64,000 bases of DNA from Verticiella alkaliphila (GTDB taxonomy: Bacteria; Pseudomonadota; Gammaproteobacteria; Burkholderiales; Burkholderiaceae_B). The position numbers and the translations under genes are program-made. The notes beneath the pieces were generated by a model. The model was not told the origin of the DNA. It worked only from the letters and a program-made list of their open reading frames with translations, and did not search any database. This document shows positions 1 to 9,484 of this stretch, in pieces (the stretch's first letter is position 1; each line of letters starts with the position of its first letter). The DNA is taken from the NCBI RefSeq assembly GCF_018904615.1, contig NZ_JADCNH010000009.1, forward strand, positions 56,849 to 120,848. The letters are read 5' to 3'.

Positions 1-1445
1 AACGCATTCCGGCGGCGCGCCGCTACATCGCCGAACACCAGCTCAACGAGCACTGGGCGGGCGACGGCGGCGACCTGGGCATCATCGTGCAGGGCGGCAT
101 CACGAACACGCTCCTGCGCACGCTGCAGCAGTTCGGCCTGGCCGACGCGTTCGGCGAGCCGACGCTGCCCACGCTGGTGCTCAACGTGACCTTTCCGCTG
201 GTGCCGGAGGAGATCGCCGACTTCTGCCTGGGCAAGCGGGCTGTGCTCGTGGTGGAAGAAGGCCAGCCGGAATACATCGAGCAGGAGATTGCCACGCTCT
301 TGCGCCGGCGTGACATCAACACCGCGCTGCACGGCAAGGACGTGTTGCCCGCCGTGGGCGAATGCTCGGTCGAAGGTCTAACGGGCGGCATGACCGCCTT
401 CCTTGCGAAGTATCGTCCGCAGGCCATGCCGGAGTCCGTCGCCGCCTGGCGCGATGGCCTGGCGAGCGCACGCAAGCTCGCGGCCGACACGCTCGAAGCC
501 CCGCTGCCGGCGCGCCCGCCGGGCTTTTGCGTGGGCTGTCCGGAACGGCCCGTGTTCGCCGCGCTCAAACTCGCGCAGCAGAACGTCGGGCCCGTGCACG
601 TCGCGGCGGACATCGGCTGCCACGCCCTGGGCACTTTCGAGCCGTTCTCGTCCGGGCACTCGATCCTGGGCTATGGCATGAGTCTGGCGAGCCGCGCGGG
701 CGTGTCTCCCATGATGCAACGCCGCGTGCTGTCCATCATGGGCGATGGCGGCTTCTGGCACAACGGCCTGCTCACCGGCGTGCAGTCCGCCCTCTTCAAC
801 GAAGACGACGCCGTGCTGCTCATCTTCAAGAACGGCTACACCTCGGCCACCGGCACGCAGGAGATCATCTCCACGCCGGACGAGGAGATCCGTCTGGCCG
901 CGGACGACAAGCAGCAAAGCCTGGTGCACAAGAACCAGACCATTGAAGGGACATTGAAGGGCATGGGCGTGCAGTGGATGCGCACGGTGCACACGTATCA
1001 CGTGGACCGCATGCGCCAGACGCTGCAGGAGGCCTTCACCACGAACTTCTCCGGCCTGAAGGTGATCATCGCCGAAGGCGAATGCCAGCTCGAGCGCCAG
1101 CGGCGCTTGAAGCCCTGGGTGGCGGGTCTGCTCAAGAAGGGCAAGCGCGTCGTGCGCGTGAAGTATGGCGTGGACGAGGACGTGTGCAATGGCGACCACG
1201 CCTGTATCCGGCTTTCCGGCTGCCCCACCCTCACGCTGAAGGACAACCCGGACCCGCTCAAGGTGGACCCGGTCGCCACCGTGATCGACGGCTGCGTGGG
1301 CTGCGGCCTGTGCGGCGCGAACGCCCACGCGGCCACGCTGTGCCCGTCCTTCTATCGTGCCGAAGTCATCCAGAACCCGCGCTGGCACGAACGCCTGCTG
1401 CACAGCGTGCGCCAGGCCATCGTGCGCCGCCTGCAAACCGCCTGA
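1..1445 (+). CDS. iorA: Indolepyruvate ferredoxin oxidoreductase, alpha subunit (5' truncated by window edge)
   Basis: This is the thiamine-diphosphate subunit that oxidatively decarboxylates aryl pyruvates such as indolepyruvate to aryl-acetyl-CoA in the cytoplasm. The reading frame is open from base 3 with no start in the window, so only the last 480 residues are present. The middle region matches the ThDP-binding half of 2-oxoacid:ferredoxin oxidoreductases (GDGGFWHNGL). Near the C-terminus are two cysteine-rich stretches, including CVGCGLCG, which fit a ferredoxin-like iron-sulfur domain. The beta-type subunit follows after 14 bases, which is the usual partner arrangement. Identification is by family pattern and context; true substrate preference cannot be read from sequence. 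Confidence 0.9.
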   Translation, partial: RIPAARRYIAEHQLNEHWAGDGGDLGIIVQGGITNTLLRTLQQFGLADAFGEPTLPTLVLNVTFPLVPEEIADFCLGKRAVLVVEEGQPEYIEQEIATLLRRRDINTALHGKDVLPAVGECSVEGLTGGMTAFLAKYRPQAMPESVAAWRDGLASARKLAADTLEAPLPARPPGFCVGCPERPVFAALKLAQQNVGPVHVAADIGCHALGTFEPFSSGHSILGYGMSLASRAGVSPMMQRRVLSIMGDGGFWHNGLLTGVQSALFNEDDAVLLIFKNGYTSATGTQEIISTPDEEIRLAADDKQQSLVHKNQTIEGTLKGMGVQWMRTVHTYHVDRMRQTLQEAFTTNFSGLKVIIAEGECQLERQRRLKPWVAGLLKKGKRVVRVKYGVDEDVCNGDHACIRLSGCPTLTLKDNPDPLKVDPVATVIDGCVGCGLCGANAHAATLCPSFYRAEVIQNPRWHERLLHSVRQAIVRRLQTA

Positions 1446-1459
1446 CCGAGGACGCTGAC

Positions 1460-3067
1460 ATGAACACTTCCGTCTCCACCCTGCGTCCCACCACCCTGCT
1501 TCTGTGCGCCCTGGGCGGCGAAGGCGGCGGCGTGCTGGCCGAATGGCTCATCGACACGGCCATCGCCACGGGCTACCCCGCGCAGAGCACGTCCGTGCCG
1601 GGCGTGGCCCAGCGCACGGGCGCCACCACGTACTACGTCGAAGTCTTCCCCGTGCACCAGGACAAGCTCGCCGGCAAGCGCCCGGTGTTCAGCCTGAACC
1701 CCGTGCCCGGCACCCTGGACATGCTGGTCTCGTCCGAGTTGCTCGAAACCGCGCGCCAGGTCGGCAATGGCTTTGCCTCGCCGGATCGCACGCTGCTGAT
1801 CTCATCGTCGTCGCGCGCGCTGACCACCGCCGAGCGCATGGTGATGGGCGACGGCCGCGTCGACGATGCGCGCCTGATGGACGTCATCCGCCGGCTTTCG
1901 CGCGAACACCACGTCTTCGACATGGCCCAGGTCGCCCAGCGCAGCGGCACGGTCATCAGCGCCGTGATGTTCGGCGCGATTGCCGCGAGCGGCGTGCTGC
2001 CCTTCTCGCGCGAGGCCTGTGAAGCCACGATCCGCCAGGGCGGCCGCGGCGTCGAGGCCAGCCTGCGCGGCTTCGGGCAGGCCTACGACATCGTGGCCGG
2101 CTCGCGCGCCCAGGGCAGCCTCGTCGAACACATCCTTGCCGATGACACCGATGACGTGCCACCCCCCGCCCTCTTGCCGCCCGAGGCATCCGCCTTCCCC
2201 CCGTCCACGCACGCCATGCTGGGGGCCGGCTACGCCCGCGTCTGCGATTACCAGAACACCGCCTACGGCCAGTTGTACCTGGCACGCCTCGGTCGCATCC
2301 TGGAAGCCGAGCGTGCCGCCGATCCGGCCGGCGCCCACGGTTTTGCCACCACACGCGAAGCCGCCCGCTATCTGGCCTTGTGGATGGCCTTCGACGACGT
2401 GGTGCGCGTGGCGCATCTCAAGAGCCGCGCCGGCCGTGCGCGCCGCGTGCGCGACGAAGTGCGGGCGGGCGAGGACGACATCGTGCGCGTGTATGACCAC
2501 TTCAAGCCCGGCATTCCTGAGTTCGCAGGGCTGCTGCCGGCAGGACTGGCGCAGCGCCTCCTGCGCTGGGATCGCCAGCGTCAGGCCAAAGGCCGGGATC
2601 CGTGGTCCATGCCGCTCAAGATTGGCGCGCACAGCGTGCGCGGCCTGCTCGCCTTGCGCATGCTGGCTGCGACGCGCGGTCTGCGCCGATTCGGCAGCCG
2701 CTACGCGCAGGAGCAGCAGATGATCGAACGCTGGGTCGATGCCGTCGTCGCCACGACGCGTCAGCACTGGCGCACGGGCAACGAAGTGGCGCTGGTCGGC
2801 CGCCTCATCAAGGGCTACGGCACCACCAACGACCGCGCCAAGGACAACCTGCTGCATGTGCTCGAGCACCTGGTGCCGGCGCCCTTCCCCACGCCCGACG
2901 ATCGCGCGCAGGCGATTGCGGACGCGCGCAATGCCGCGCTCACCGATGAGGCCGGCAAGGCGCTGGACGCCACGCTGATGCGTCACGGCGCGCCTGCACG
3001 CCCCATGAAGGAAGTGCCGGTGCGCTGGGTGAAGCGACAGCCGGCCCAGGAGAAAAAGGCGGCGTGA
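1460..3067 (+). CDS. iorB: Indolepyruvate oxidoreductase beta-type subunit with C-terminal DUF6537-like extension
   Basis: Partner of the upstream alpha subunit. Residues 1 to about 190 look like the gamma/beta domain of pyruvate-ferredoxin-type oxidoreductases, with the glycine-rich LGGEGGGVLAEW and SVPGVAQRTGATTYY motifs. The remaining ~340 residues resemble the DUF6537 region fused to this subunit in many proteobacteria, giving 535 residues in all. The ATG at 1460 is the first start that gives the conserved N-terminal strand; the frame is also open upstream inside iorA, but that part is a shadow. A strong hairpin follows the stop, so iorAB probably ends here. Role: aromatic amino acid breakdown. 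Confidence 0.88.
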   Translation: MNTSVSTLRPTTLLLCALGGEGGGVLAEWLIDTAIATGYPAQSTSVPGVAQRTGATTYYVEVFPVHQDKLAGKRPVFSLNPVPGTLDMLVSSELLETARQVGNGFASPDRTLLISSSSRALTTAERMVMGDGRVDDARLMDVIRRLSREHHVFDMAQVAQRSGTVISAVMFGAIAASGVLPFSREACEATIRQGGRGVEASLRGFGQAYDIVAGSRAQGSLVEHILADDTDDVPPPALLPPEASAFPPSTHAMLGAGYARVCDYQNTAYGQLYLARLGRILEAERAADPAGAHGFATTREAARYLALWMAFDDVVRVAHLKSRAGRARRVRDEVRAGEDDIVRVYDHFKPGIPEFAGLLPAGLAQRLLRWDRQRQAKGRDPWSMPLKIGAHSVRGLLALRMLAATRGLRRFGSRYAQEQQMIERWVDAVVATTRQHWRTGNEVALVGRLIKGYGTTNDRAKDNLLHVLEHLVPAPFPTPDDRAQAIADARNAALTDEAGKALDATLMRHGAPARPMKEVPVRWVKRQPAQEKKAA

Positions 3068-3078
3068 TGCCCGACGCG

Positions 3079-3123
3079 CAAGGGCGCGCGTGACCAGGGG
3101 TCACCCGGTCGCGCGCGCCCTTG
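3079..3123. terminator. Rho-independent-type hairpin after iorAB
   Basis: Arms CAAGGGCGCGCG and CGCGCGCCCTTG enclose a GTGACC/GGTCAC-containing centre eleven bases after the iorB stop. The long GC stem and its place right after the stop suggest a terminator, although the T-tract is weak. Confidence 0.6.
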
Positions 3124-3151
3124 TGTGCACCGTCAAACGACCTGCACCCAC

Positions 3152-3185
3152 GTGAAAACGCGGCTCGGACGAGCCGCGTTTTCAC
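3152..3185. terminator. Perfect 15-bp inverted repeat, bidirectional terminator
   Basis: Arms GTGAAAACGCGGCTC and GAGCCGCGTTTTCAC flank a four-base loop. The A-run and T-run at the outer ends make it work in both directions. It lies between the plus-strand iorAB and the minus-strand small peptide, so it can end both transcripts. Confidence 0.75.
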
Positions 3186-3200
3186 AAGGGGCGGACGCGC

Positions 3201-3275
3201 TCAGGCCAACCCGATAAAGCTCAGGATGGCAACGACGATGACGACCAGGCCGACGATGTAGACGATCGAGTTCAT
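3201..3275 (-). CDS. 24-residue single-helix membrane peptide
   Basis: A very short minus-strand gene: MNSIVYIVGL, then an almost purely hydrophobic helix (VVIVVAILSF) and a short tail. AAGGAA lies eight bases before the ATG, which supports translation. A perfect terminator follows at 3152-3185. Similar tiny one-helix proteins of unknown function are common in proteobacteria. It lies downstream of hrpA on the same strand but is separated from it by a hairpin. No function is assigned. The start at 3275 is chosen because it has the ribosome binding site; longer readings of this frame run into hrpA. Confidence 0.6.
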   Translation of the reverse strand: MNSIVYIVGLVVIVVAILSFIGLA

Positions 3276-3322
3276 GGAGTGGGTTCCTTGTGCTTGTTGA
3301 AAAAAGGCCGAATCGTGCCAGG

Positions 3323-3355
3323 CGCTGGTGGCGTCGAAAGTCGATGCCACCAGCG
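3323..3355 (-). terminator. 10-bp stem-loop between hrpA and the small peptide
   Basis: Arms CGCTGGTGGC and GCCACCAGCG around a 13-base loop. On the minus strand it lies 78 bases after the hrpA stop and upstream of the small peptide, with CCTTTTTT about 20 bases further on. It may end or process the hrpA transcript, or form part of the peptide leader. Confidence 0.45.
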
Positions 3356-3433
3356 ATGGAACGGTTGGGTAGCACATAACGGGCCCGGCCCCGCACAGGT
3401 TCAATAGCGCCGCTGTGATGCGCGCTGTCACGG

Positions 3434-6400
3434 CTATCGCTGCAACGCCTGCCAGGCCTTGTCCAGCCGCTTGACCGACACCGGCATGGGCGTGCGCAGC
3501 TCCTGCGCAAAAAGCGCCACGCGCAGCTCCTCGAGCAGCCAGCGAAAGTCTGCCAGCGCTGCATCGGGCACACCCTTGCGGGCCGCGATCTCGCGTTGGA
3601 ACTTCGTGGCAAGCGGTGCCATCTCGGCCATCAGACGGGCATCGCGCGCCGGGTCGGCACGCAGCTTGTCGATGCGCGCGATGATGCCTTTCAGGTAACG
3701 TGGGTAGTGCGCGAGCTGCGCGTGGGGCGTCTCGCGCAGAAAGCGCTTGCCCATGAGTCCGCGCAACTGCTGCTCGATGTCGGCGTGCGTGGCCGGGTGC
3801 GGCCGCGCCTGCACGAGCTTGCGCGTGACCGCATTCCACTCGGTGAGCACCGTCTGCGCGAGCCGAGACACTTCCTGAGCCAGCAGACCCAGTCGCCCAC
3901 GGCCCTCTTCCGCCCGCCTGGCGAAGGCATCTGCCGTGGTGGGCAGCGGCTCCATCAGGCAGGCAGCGTCCACGGCCGCATCGATGATCTGGTCGCGCAG
4001 CTCTTCCTGCGTGCCCAGCGGCATGAAGAGCATGCTCATCTGGGTGAGACCGGGCAGGTTCTTCTCCAGGAACTTGACCTGGTCCTTCAGCGCGAGACGG
4101 AAGAGCCGCAGCAGGCCGCCCCGATGCCGGCGTGCGGCCTCGCCCGGATCATCGAAGACGTCCAGATCGCAATGCGTGCCGCGATCCACCAGCGCCGGGT
4201 AGCCGAACACGGTCTGACCGCCGCGCTTGATCTCCAGCAGCTCGGGCAGCTCGCCAAAGCTCCAGCTGGTGATGTTCTCGTGCGCGAGCGCCTTGGCAGC
4301 ACCCCGATCCTTGGCCGCCACCTGCTGGAACGTGGCCTGGGCCTCGCGGCCGTGCTCGGCGCGCAGTTGGGCGAGGTTGCGGCCCATGGAGAGCATGCGG
4401 CCATGCTCGTCCACCAGCCGGAAGTTCATGAAGAGATGGGCGGGCAGCGTCTCGGGCTTGAAGTCTGCCGGCGCGACCCGGATCTGCGTCTGCTGCCGGA
4501 TGTCGTCGATCAGGGTATCGATCAGGCCTCGCGTCGGCTCACGCGCCGTCTCAAAATGCCGGTCGTGAAACCCGGCCGCGTAATCGGGCAGCGGCACGCA
4601 GTGCCGGCGCAGCTTCTGCGGCAAGGATTTCAGGAGCAGGTGCACCTTTTCCTTGAGCATCCCTGGCACCAGCCATTCCGCGCGGGCCGGGTCGATCTGG
4701 TTAAGGGCGTACAACGGCACGGTGAGCGTCACCCCGTCGCGCGGCGAACCCGGCTCGAAGTGGTAGTCCAGCGTCATGGAGACGCCCTGCCACTGCATGG
4801 ACTTGGGGAACACGTCCGTGGTGACGCCGGCAGCCTCATGCCGCATCAGCTCATCGCGGGAGAGGTAGAGCAGGCGGGACGCCTTTCGGGATCGGTCATC
4901 GCTGCCCTGCGCGGGCACGGCGGCCGGCTCGCCCGCTGCGGCCTCGCCGCGACGTCCGGGTCCCTGTGCGCGTTCGCTGCGCGCCTCCGTGGCCTTCGCG
5001 TACCACTTCTCCAGCGTCGCCACGCTGAACACGTCCGCCGGCACGTGGCCGTCGTAGAAGGCGTACATCAGCTCTTCGTCAACCAGAATGTCGGGCCGGC
5101 GCGTTTTGTGCTCGAGCTTCTCGATGTCCGCGATGAGCTTGCGGTTGTGCGCGACGAAGGGCAGGCGCGTGTCGAGGTCCCCGGGCACGAGCGCATCGCG
5201 GATGAAGATCTCGCGGGCGCGCACCGGATCCAGGCGCCCGTACTGCACGCGGCGGCCGGTGTAGATCGTAAGGCCGTAGAGCGTGCCGCGCTCGCTCGCC
5301 ACGACGTTGCCGGTCTTCTTCTCCCAGCGCGGATCCGACCAGTTGCGTTGCAACAGATGGCCCGCCACCCGCTCGATCCACGTCGGCTCGATCTTTGCCA
5401 CGCAGCGCGCATAGAGCCGCGTCGTCTCGACGAGTTCGCCTGCCACCACCCAGCGCCCGGCCTTCTTGACCAGCCGCGAGCCCGGGTGGATGAAGAAGCG
5501 GATCCCTCGCGCACCCAGGTAGTGCGGCGCATCCTCGGCCTTGGTGCCGATGTTGCCGAGCAGGCCCGAGAGCAGCGCCAGATGGATCTGCTCGACGGAG
5601 CCCGGCGCTTCGTTCACGCGCCAGCCGGCGCTGCCCACGACAGAAGCGAGCTGGCTGTGCACGTCGTGCCATTCGCGCAGGCGCAACGGCGACAGGAAGC
5701 GCTCGCGCAATTGTGCCCACAATTTTCGCTGGGACTGCTTGTGCGCGACCTGCTCGTGATACCAGGTCCAGAGCTTCAGGAACGACAGGAACTCCGAGCG
5801 CTCGTCGGCAAAGGCCGCATGCGCGGCGTCGGCGGCCTCCTGGGCCTGCATGGGCCGGTCGCGCGGATCCTGTACGGACAGCGCCGCCGCGATGATGAGG
5901 ATCTCCGAGAGGCAGTGCTGATCGCGCGCGGCGAGGATCATGCGCGCGATGCGCGGATCCACCGGCAGGCGGGCCAGCTCCCGGCCCACGGGCGTGAGCG
6001 CGTTCGCGCCATCGATGGCGCCCAGCTCATGCAGCAGGTGGTAGCCGTCGGCAATCGCGCGCCCGGGCGGCGCCTCCACGAAGGGAAACTCTTCGATGTC
6101 ATTGAGCCGCAGCGACTTCATCCGCAGGATGACGGACGCGAGCGACGAGCGCAGGATCTCGGGATCCGTGAATTCCGAACGCGCGAGGAAGTCGGCTTCC
6201 GAATACAGCCGGATGCACACGCCTGGCCCCAAGCGCCCGCAGCGGCCCGCGCGCTGGTTGGCCGAGGCCCGGCTGATCGGCTCGACGCGCAGCTGCTCCA
6301 CCTTGTTGCGCCACGAGTACCGCTTGACTCGCGCGACGCCGGTGTCCACCACGAAGCGGATGCCCGGCACAGTGAGCGAGGTCTCGGCCACGTTGGTGGC

Positions 6401-7333
6401 CAACACGACGCGCCGGCCACTGCCCTTCGGGTGGAAGACGGCTTCCTGCTCGGCCTGAGACAGACGGGCGTAGAGCGGCAGGATCTCCGTGCCCGGCGGA
6501 TGGTGTTTGCGCAGGGCCTCGGCGGCCTCGCGGATCTCGCGCTCGCCGGGCAGGAAGACCAGGACGTCGCCGGGGCCGTGACGCGCGCACTCGTTCACCG
6601 CATCGCAGATCGCGTCGGTCAGATCGCGCTCGTCGTCGCGCTCATTGCGTTCGCGGCCCGATTTGACAGGCTCGGCACCGTCCGGCGGCGCATCCGGCTC
6701 GATGGGGCGATAGCGCATCTCCACCGGGTACAGCCGACCCGAAACCTCGATGACAGGCGCAGGCGCGGATGCCGTCCCGAAATGCCGGGAGAAGCGCTCG
6801 GCATCGATTGTGGCCGAGGTGATGATGAGCTTCAGATCCGGCCGCCGCGGGAGCAGCTGCTTCAGATAGCCCAGGAGGAAATCGATGTTCAGGCTGCGCT
6901 CATGGGCCTCGTCGATGATGATGGTGTCGTATGCACGCAACATCGGATCGCGCTGCGATTCCGCGAGCAGGATGCCGTCGGTCATGAGCTTGACCGAGGC
7001 GCCCGGGTGGGTGCGATCATTGAACCGCACCTGGTAGCCCACTACCTCGCCAAAGGGCGTGTTCAGCTCCTGGGCCACGCGCTTGGCCACCGAGGTCGCC
7101 GCCAGGCGGCGCGGCTGCGTGTGGCCGATCATGCCGCGCTCACCGCGCCCGAGGGTGAGGCAGATCTTAGGCAACTGGGTGGTCTTGCCCGAGCCCGTCT
7201 CGCCGCTCACGATGACGACTTGGTGCGCGGCGATGGCGCGTGCAATCTCCTCGCGACGGGCGCTGACAGGCAGCTCGTCGGGGAAGGTGATGGGCGGATA
7301 GGGGTTGCGCGTGCGCGCGGGGCTCGGTTTCAC
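3434..7333 (-). CDS. hrpA: ATP-dependent RNA helicase HrpA
   Basis: A 1299-residue DEAH-box RNA helicase, the usual length for HrpA (about 1300). It has Walker A GETGSGKTTQ at about residue 44, the DEAHERS box near 141, a SAT motif and the helicase C region (NVAETSLTVPGI, QRAGRCGRLGPG). The HA2/OB-fold region and the long HrpA-specific C-terminal domain follow. It acts in the cytoplasm in mRNA processing and ribosome rescue. It is divergent from argA across 123 bases that must hold both promoters. A very long open frame on the opposite strand is only a codon-bias shadow. Confidence 0.95.
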   Translation of the reverse strand: MKPSPARTRNPYPPITFPDELPVSARREEIARAIAAHQVVIVSGETGSGKTTQLPKICLTLGRGERGMIGHTQPRRLAATSVAKRVAQELNTPFGEVVGYQVRFNDRTHPGASVKLMTDGILLAESQRDPMLRAYDTIIIDEAHERSLNIDFLLGYLKQLLPRRPDLKLIITSATIDAERFSRHFGTASAPAPVIEVSGRLYPVEMRYRPIEPDAPPDGAEPVKSGRERNERDDERDLTDAICDAVNECARHGPGDVLVFLPGEREIREAAEALRKHHPPGTEILPLYARLSQAEQEAVFHPKGSGRRVVLATNVAETSLTVPGIRFVVDTGVARVKRYSWRNKVEQLRVEPISRASANQRAGRCGRLGPGVCIRLYSEADFLARSEFTDPEILRSSLASVILRMKSLRLNDIEEFPFVEAPPGRAIADGYHLLHELGAIDGANALTPVGRELARLPVDPRIARMILAARDQHCLSEILIIAAALSVQDPRDRPMQAQEAADAAHAAFADERSEFLSFLKLWTWYHEQVAHKQSQRKLWAQLRERFLSPLRLREWHDVHSQLASVVGSAGWRVNEAPGSVEQIHLALLSGLLGNIGTKAEDAPHYLGARGIRFFIHPGSRLVKKAGRWVVAGELVETTRLYARCVAKIEPTWIERVAGHLLQRNWSDPRWEKKTGNVVASERGTLYGLTIYTGRRVQYGRLDPVRAREIFIRDALVPGDLDTRLPFVAHNRKLIADIEKLEHKTRRPDILVDEELMYAFYDGHVPADVFSVATLEKWYAKATEARSERAQGPGRRGEAAAGEPAAVPAQGSDDRSRKASRLLYLSRDELMRHEAAGVTTDVFPKSMQWQGVSMTLDYHFEPGSPRDGVTLTVPLYALNQIDPARAEWLVPGMLKEKVHLLLKSLPQKLRRHCVPLPDYAAGFHDRHFETAREPTRGLIDTLIDDIRQQTQIRVAPADFKPETLPAHLFMNFRLVDEHGRMLSMGRNLAQLRAEHGREAQATFQQVAAKDRGAAKALAHENITSWSFGELPELLEIKRGGQTVFGYPALVDRGTHCDLDVFDDPGEAARRHRGGLLRLFRLALKDQVKFLEKNLPGLTQMSMLFMPLGTQEELRDQIIDAAVDAACLMEPLPTTADAFARRAEEGRGRLGLLAQEVSRLAQTVLTEWNAVTRKLVQARPHPATHADIEQQLRGLMGKRFLRETPHAQLAHYPRYLKGIIARIDKLRADPARDARLMAEMAPLATKFQREIAARKGVPDAALADFRWLLEELRVALFAQELRTPMPVSVKRLDKAWQALQR

Positions 7334-7456
7334 GCAGAAAGAAAGAGGCAGCGTCTGGCTAACCCACCATTATAGGAAACCCCGCAGCGCGTAAAATGCG
7401 CTTCGCGCGCGCCCGCGCCGCCGGCTCGCGCCCTCACAACCCCTTGCGCCTCCGAC

Positions 7457-8880
7457 ATGACCGACACGCCTCACCCTGAAGAGCCCCCCGACGCCCCCGC
7501 AGTCGCTGCCGACACCCCTGCCACGCCCGAATCGTCCGACGCGGCTGATACCCCCGAACTCGAGCTGGCCGTCACCTCCCCTGCGCAATTCGTGCGCTGG
7601 TTCCGGGAAGTGGCACCGTATGTGCACGCCTTTGGCGGCAAGACCTTCGTCATCGCCTTTGGCGGCGAACTCGTCCAGGCGGGTGCCCTCAATAGCCTGG
7701 TGCAGGATCTGTCACTCCTGAGCGCGCTGGGTATCCGGCTCGTGCTCGTGCACGGCTCGCGCCCGCAGGTCAACGAGCAGCTGCGCCTGAAAGGCATCAC
7801 TCAGCAGTTCGACCGCGGGCTTCGCGTGACCGACGCCGCCGCGCTCGAATGCGCGAAGGAAGCCGCCGGCGAGATCATGCTGGACATCGAGGCCGCCTTC
7901 AGCCAGGGGTTGCCGAATACTCCTATGTCGCACGCCCGCATTCGCGTGCTCACCGGCAACTTCGTCACCGCCCGCCCCGTGGGCGTGATCGACGGGGTGG
8001 ATTACCGGCACACCGGCACCGTGCGCAAGATCGACACGGAAGCGCTGCGCTTTGCCGTCGATCACGGCTCGGTGGTGCTCATGTCGCCGCTGGGCTTCTC
8101 GCCGACGGGCGAAGCCTTCAACCTCGCCATGGAAGAGCTCGCCACGCGCGTGGCCGTGTCCCTGCGCGCGGAGAAGCTCATCTTCCTGACGGAGACGGCC
8201 GGCGTGCGCGACGACGACGGCAGCATCGACACCGAACTCGCCCGGGTGGATGCCGATCGCCTGCTGCAGCAGGACGTGCTGGACGAGGATACGGCCTACT
8301 TCCTGCAGCACGCCTCGCGGGCGGTCAAGCAGGGCGTGGCGCGTGCCCATCTGCTGCCCTTCTCGCTCGACGGCAGCATCCTGCTCGAGATCTTCACCCA
8401 CGATGGCGTGGGCACGATGGTGGTCGAGGACACCCTGGATGACCTGCGACCCGCCGCCGTGGACGATGTCGGCGCCATCCTGCAGCTCATCGAGCCCCTG
8501 GAGCAGGACGGCACGCTGGTACCGCGCGGACGCCATGCGATCGAGCGTGACGTCGAGAAATTCTGGGTGGCCGAGCACGACGGCATCATCTACGGCTGCG
8601 CCTCGTTGCACATCTGGCCCGACGAGCGCATGGCCGAGATGGGTTGCTTCACCATTCATCCGGACTGGGCCGGCGAAGGCGAAGGCGAGAAGCTCCTGCG
8701 CCATATCGAGGCGCGTGCCCGCGCGAGCGCGTGCGCAAGCTCTTCGTGCTCACGACCCGCACCGCGCACTGGTTCATCAAGCGCGGCTTCGTGCAAGGCG
8801 CGATCAGCGATCTGCCGCGCGAGAAGCAGGCCGTGGTCAACCGTGCGCGCAACAGCATGGTGTTCATCAAGCGGCTGTGA
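7457..8880 (+). CDS. argA: Amino-acid N-acetyltransferase (N-acetylglutamate synthase), frameshifted
   Basis: First step of arginine biosynthesis: acetyl-CoA plus glutamate to N-acetylglutamate. After a proline/alanine-rich tail of about 35 residues comes the amino-acid-kinase domain (KTFVIAFGGELV, LVLVHGSRPQVN) and a GNAT domain (MAEMGCFTIHPDW). The frame breaks around 8721-8728: the expected continuation, VRKLFVLTTRTAHWFIKRGF, is one frame over and runs to the stop at 8880. Restoring one base, for example a second G in GCGCGAGC, gives a normal 474-residue protein. As sequenced, the first frame reads on into the next gene. A sequencing error is more likely than loss of this core biosynthetic gene. 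Confidence 0.88.
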
Positions 8881-8886
8881 GCAAGG

Positions 8887-8911
8887 TTGCGTTGCCCCGG
8901 CGGCAACGCAA
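8887..8911. terminator. Inverted repeat after argA
   Basis: Perfect 10-bp arms TTGCGTTGCC and GGCAACGCAA with loop CCGGC, six bases after the argA stop. There is no T-run, so it may be a weak terminator or an RNA-stabilising hairpin. Confidence 0.5.
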
Positions 8912-8989
8912 CCGTGGCGCAAAGCCACCAGACCGGGGCGGCGGACGATGGGACACTGTCGTTTTCGTCTGCCCTGCCCCGCCATCCTC

Positions 8990-9400
8990 ATGCCTCGCAT
9001 TCGCATCACGGCCGCCGGCCACACCTTCATCGCCGAAACGCATCCCGACGCGCCCGAGACGGTCGCCGCCTTCCTGCGGCTGCTGCCCTACCGCGAGCGG
9101 CTCATCCACGTGCGCTGGAGCGGTGAAGGCTGCTGGATTCCGATGGGTGAATTCGACCTGGGCGTCGAGTACGAGAACCACACCAGTCATCCGTCCGTGG
9201 GCGACGTGCTCTTCTACCCGGGCGGCTACAGCGAGACGGAGATCATCCTCGCCTACGGTGCCTGCTCGTTCTCGAGCAAGATGGGCCAGCTCGCCGGCAA
9301 CCACTTCCTCACCATCGTCGAGGGCAAGGAGCACCTGCGCGCGCTCGGCACGAAGGTGTTGTGGGAAGGTGCACAGGACGTCTGCTTCGAAGCGATCTGA
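8990..9400 (+). CDS. DUF3830 family protein
   Basis: A 136-residue protein starting MPRIRITAAGHTF and containing FYPGGYSETEIILAYG and GNHFLTIVEG. This pattern is typical of DUF3830, small proteins of unknown function with a predicted cyclophilin-like barrel, often found beside catabolic genes. The ATG at 8990 is taken because it begins the conserved first strand. The apparent fusion with argA in the same frame results only from the argA frameshift. It is flanked by two hairpins and is probably expressed on its own or as a tail of argA. No function is assigned. Confidence 0.75.
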   Translation: MPRIRITAAGHTFIAETHPDAPETVAAFLRLLPYRERLIHVRWSGEGCWIPMGEFDLGVEYENHTSHPSVGDVLFYPGGYSETEIILAYGACSFSSKMGQLAGNHFLTIVEGKEHLRALGTKVLWEGAQDVCFEAI

Positions 9401-9404
9401 GGCC

Positions 9405-9427
9405 GGTTGCCCTGAGCGCGGGCAACC
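9405..9427. terminator. Hairpin after the DUF3830 gene
   Basis: Arms GGTTGCCC and GGGCAACC with a seven-base loop, directly after the stop at 9400. Terminator-like, but without a clear T-tract. Confidence 0.5.
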
Positions 9428-9484
9428 CCGACAATAGGCCCCGCCTGACCTGGCGCCGCCGGGGGCGAACCGCCGTGACTGTCG

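Noticed and set aside
3596..7375. A 1259-codon open frame on the plus strand opposite hrpA
   Set aside because: It is a codon-bias shadow of hrpA: His/Arg/Leu/Ala-rich with no domain pattern, whereas the minus strand encodes a full-length helicase.
7457..9400. A single 647-residue argA-DUF3830 fusion
   Set aside because: The join is caused by the one-base lesion near 8725; the true argA end lies in another frame and stops at 8880.
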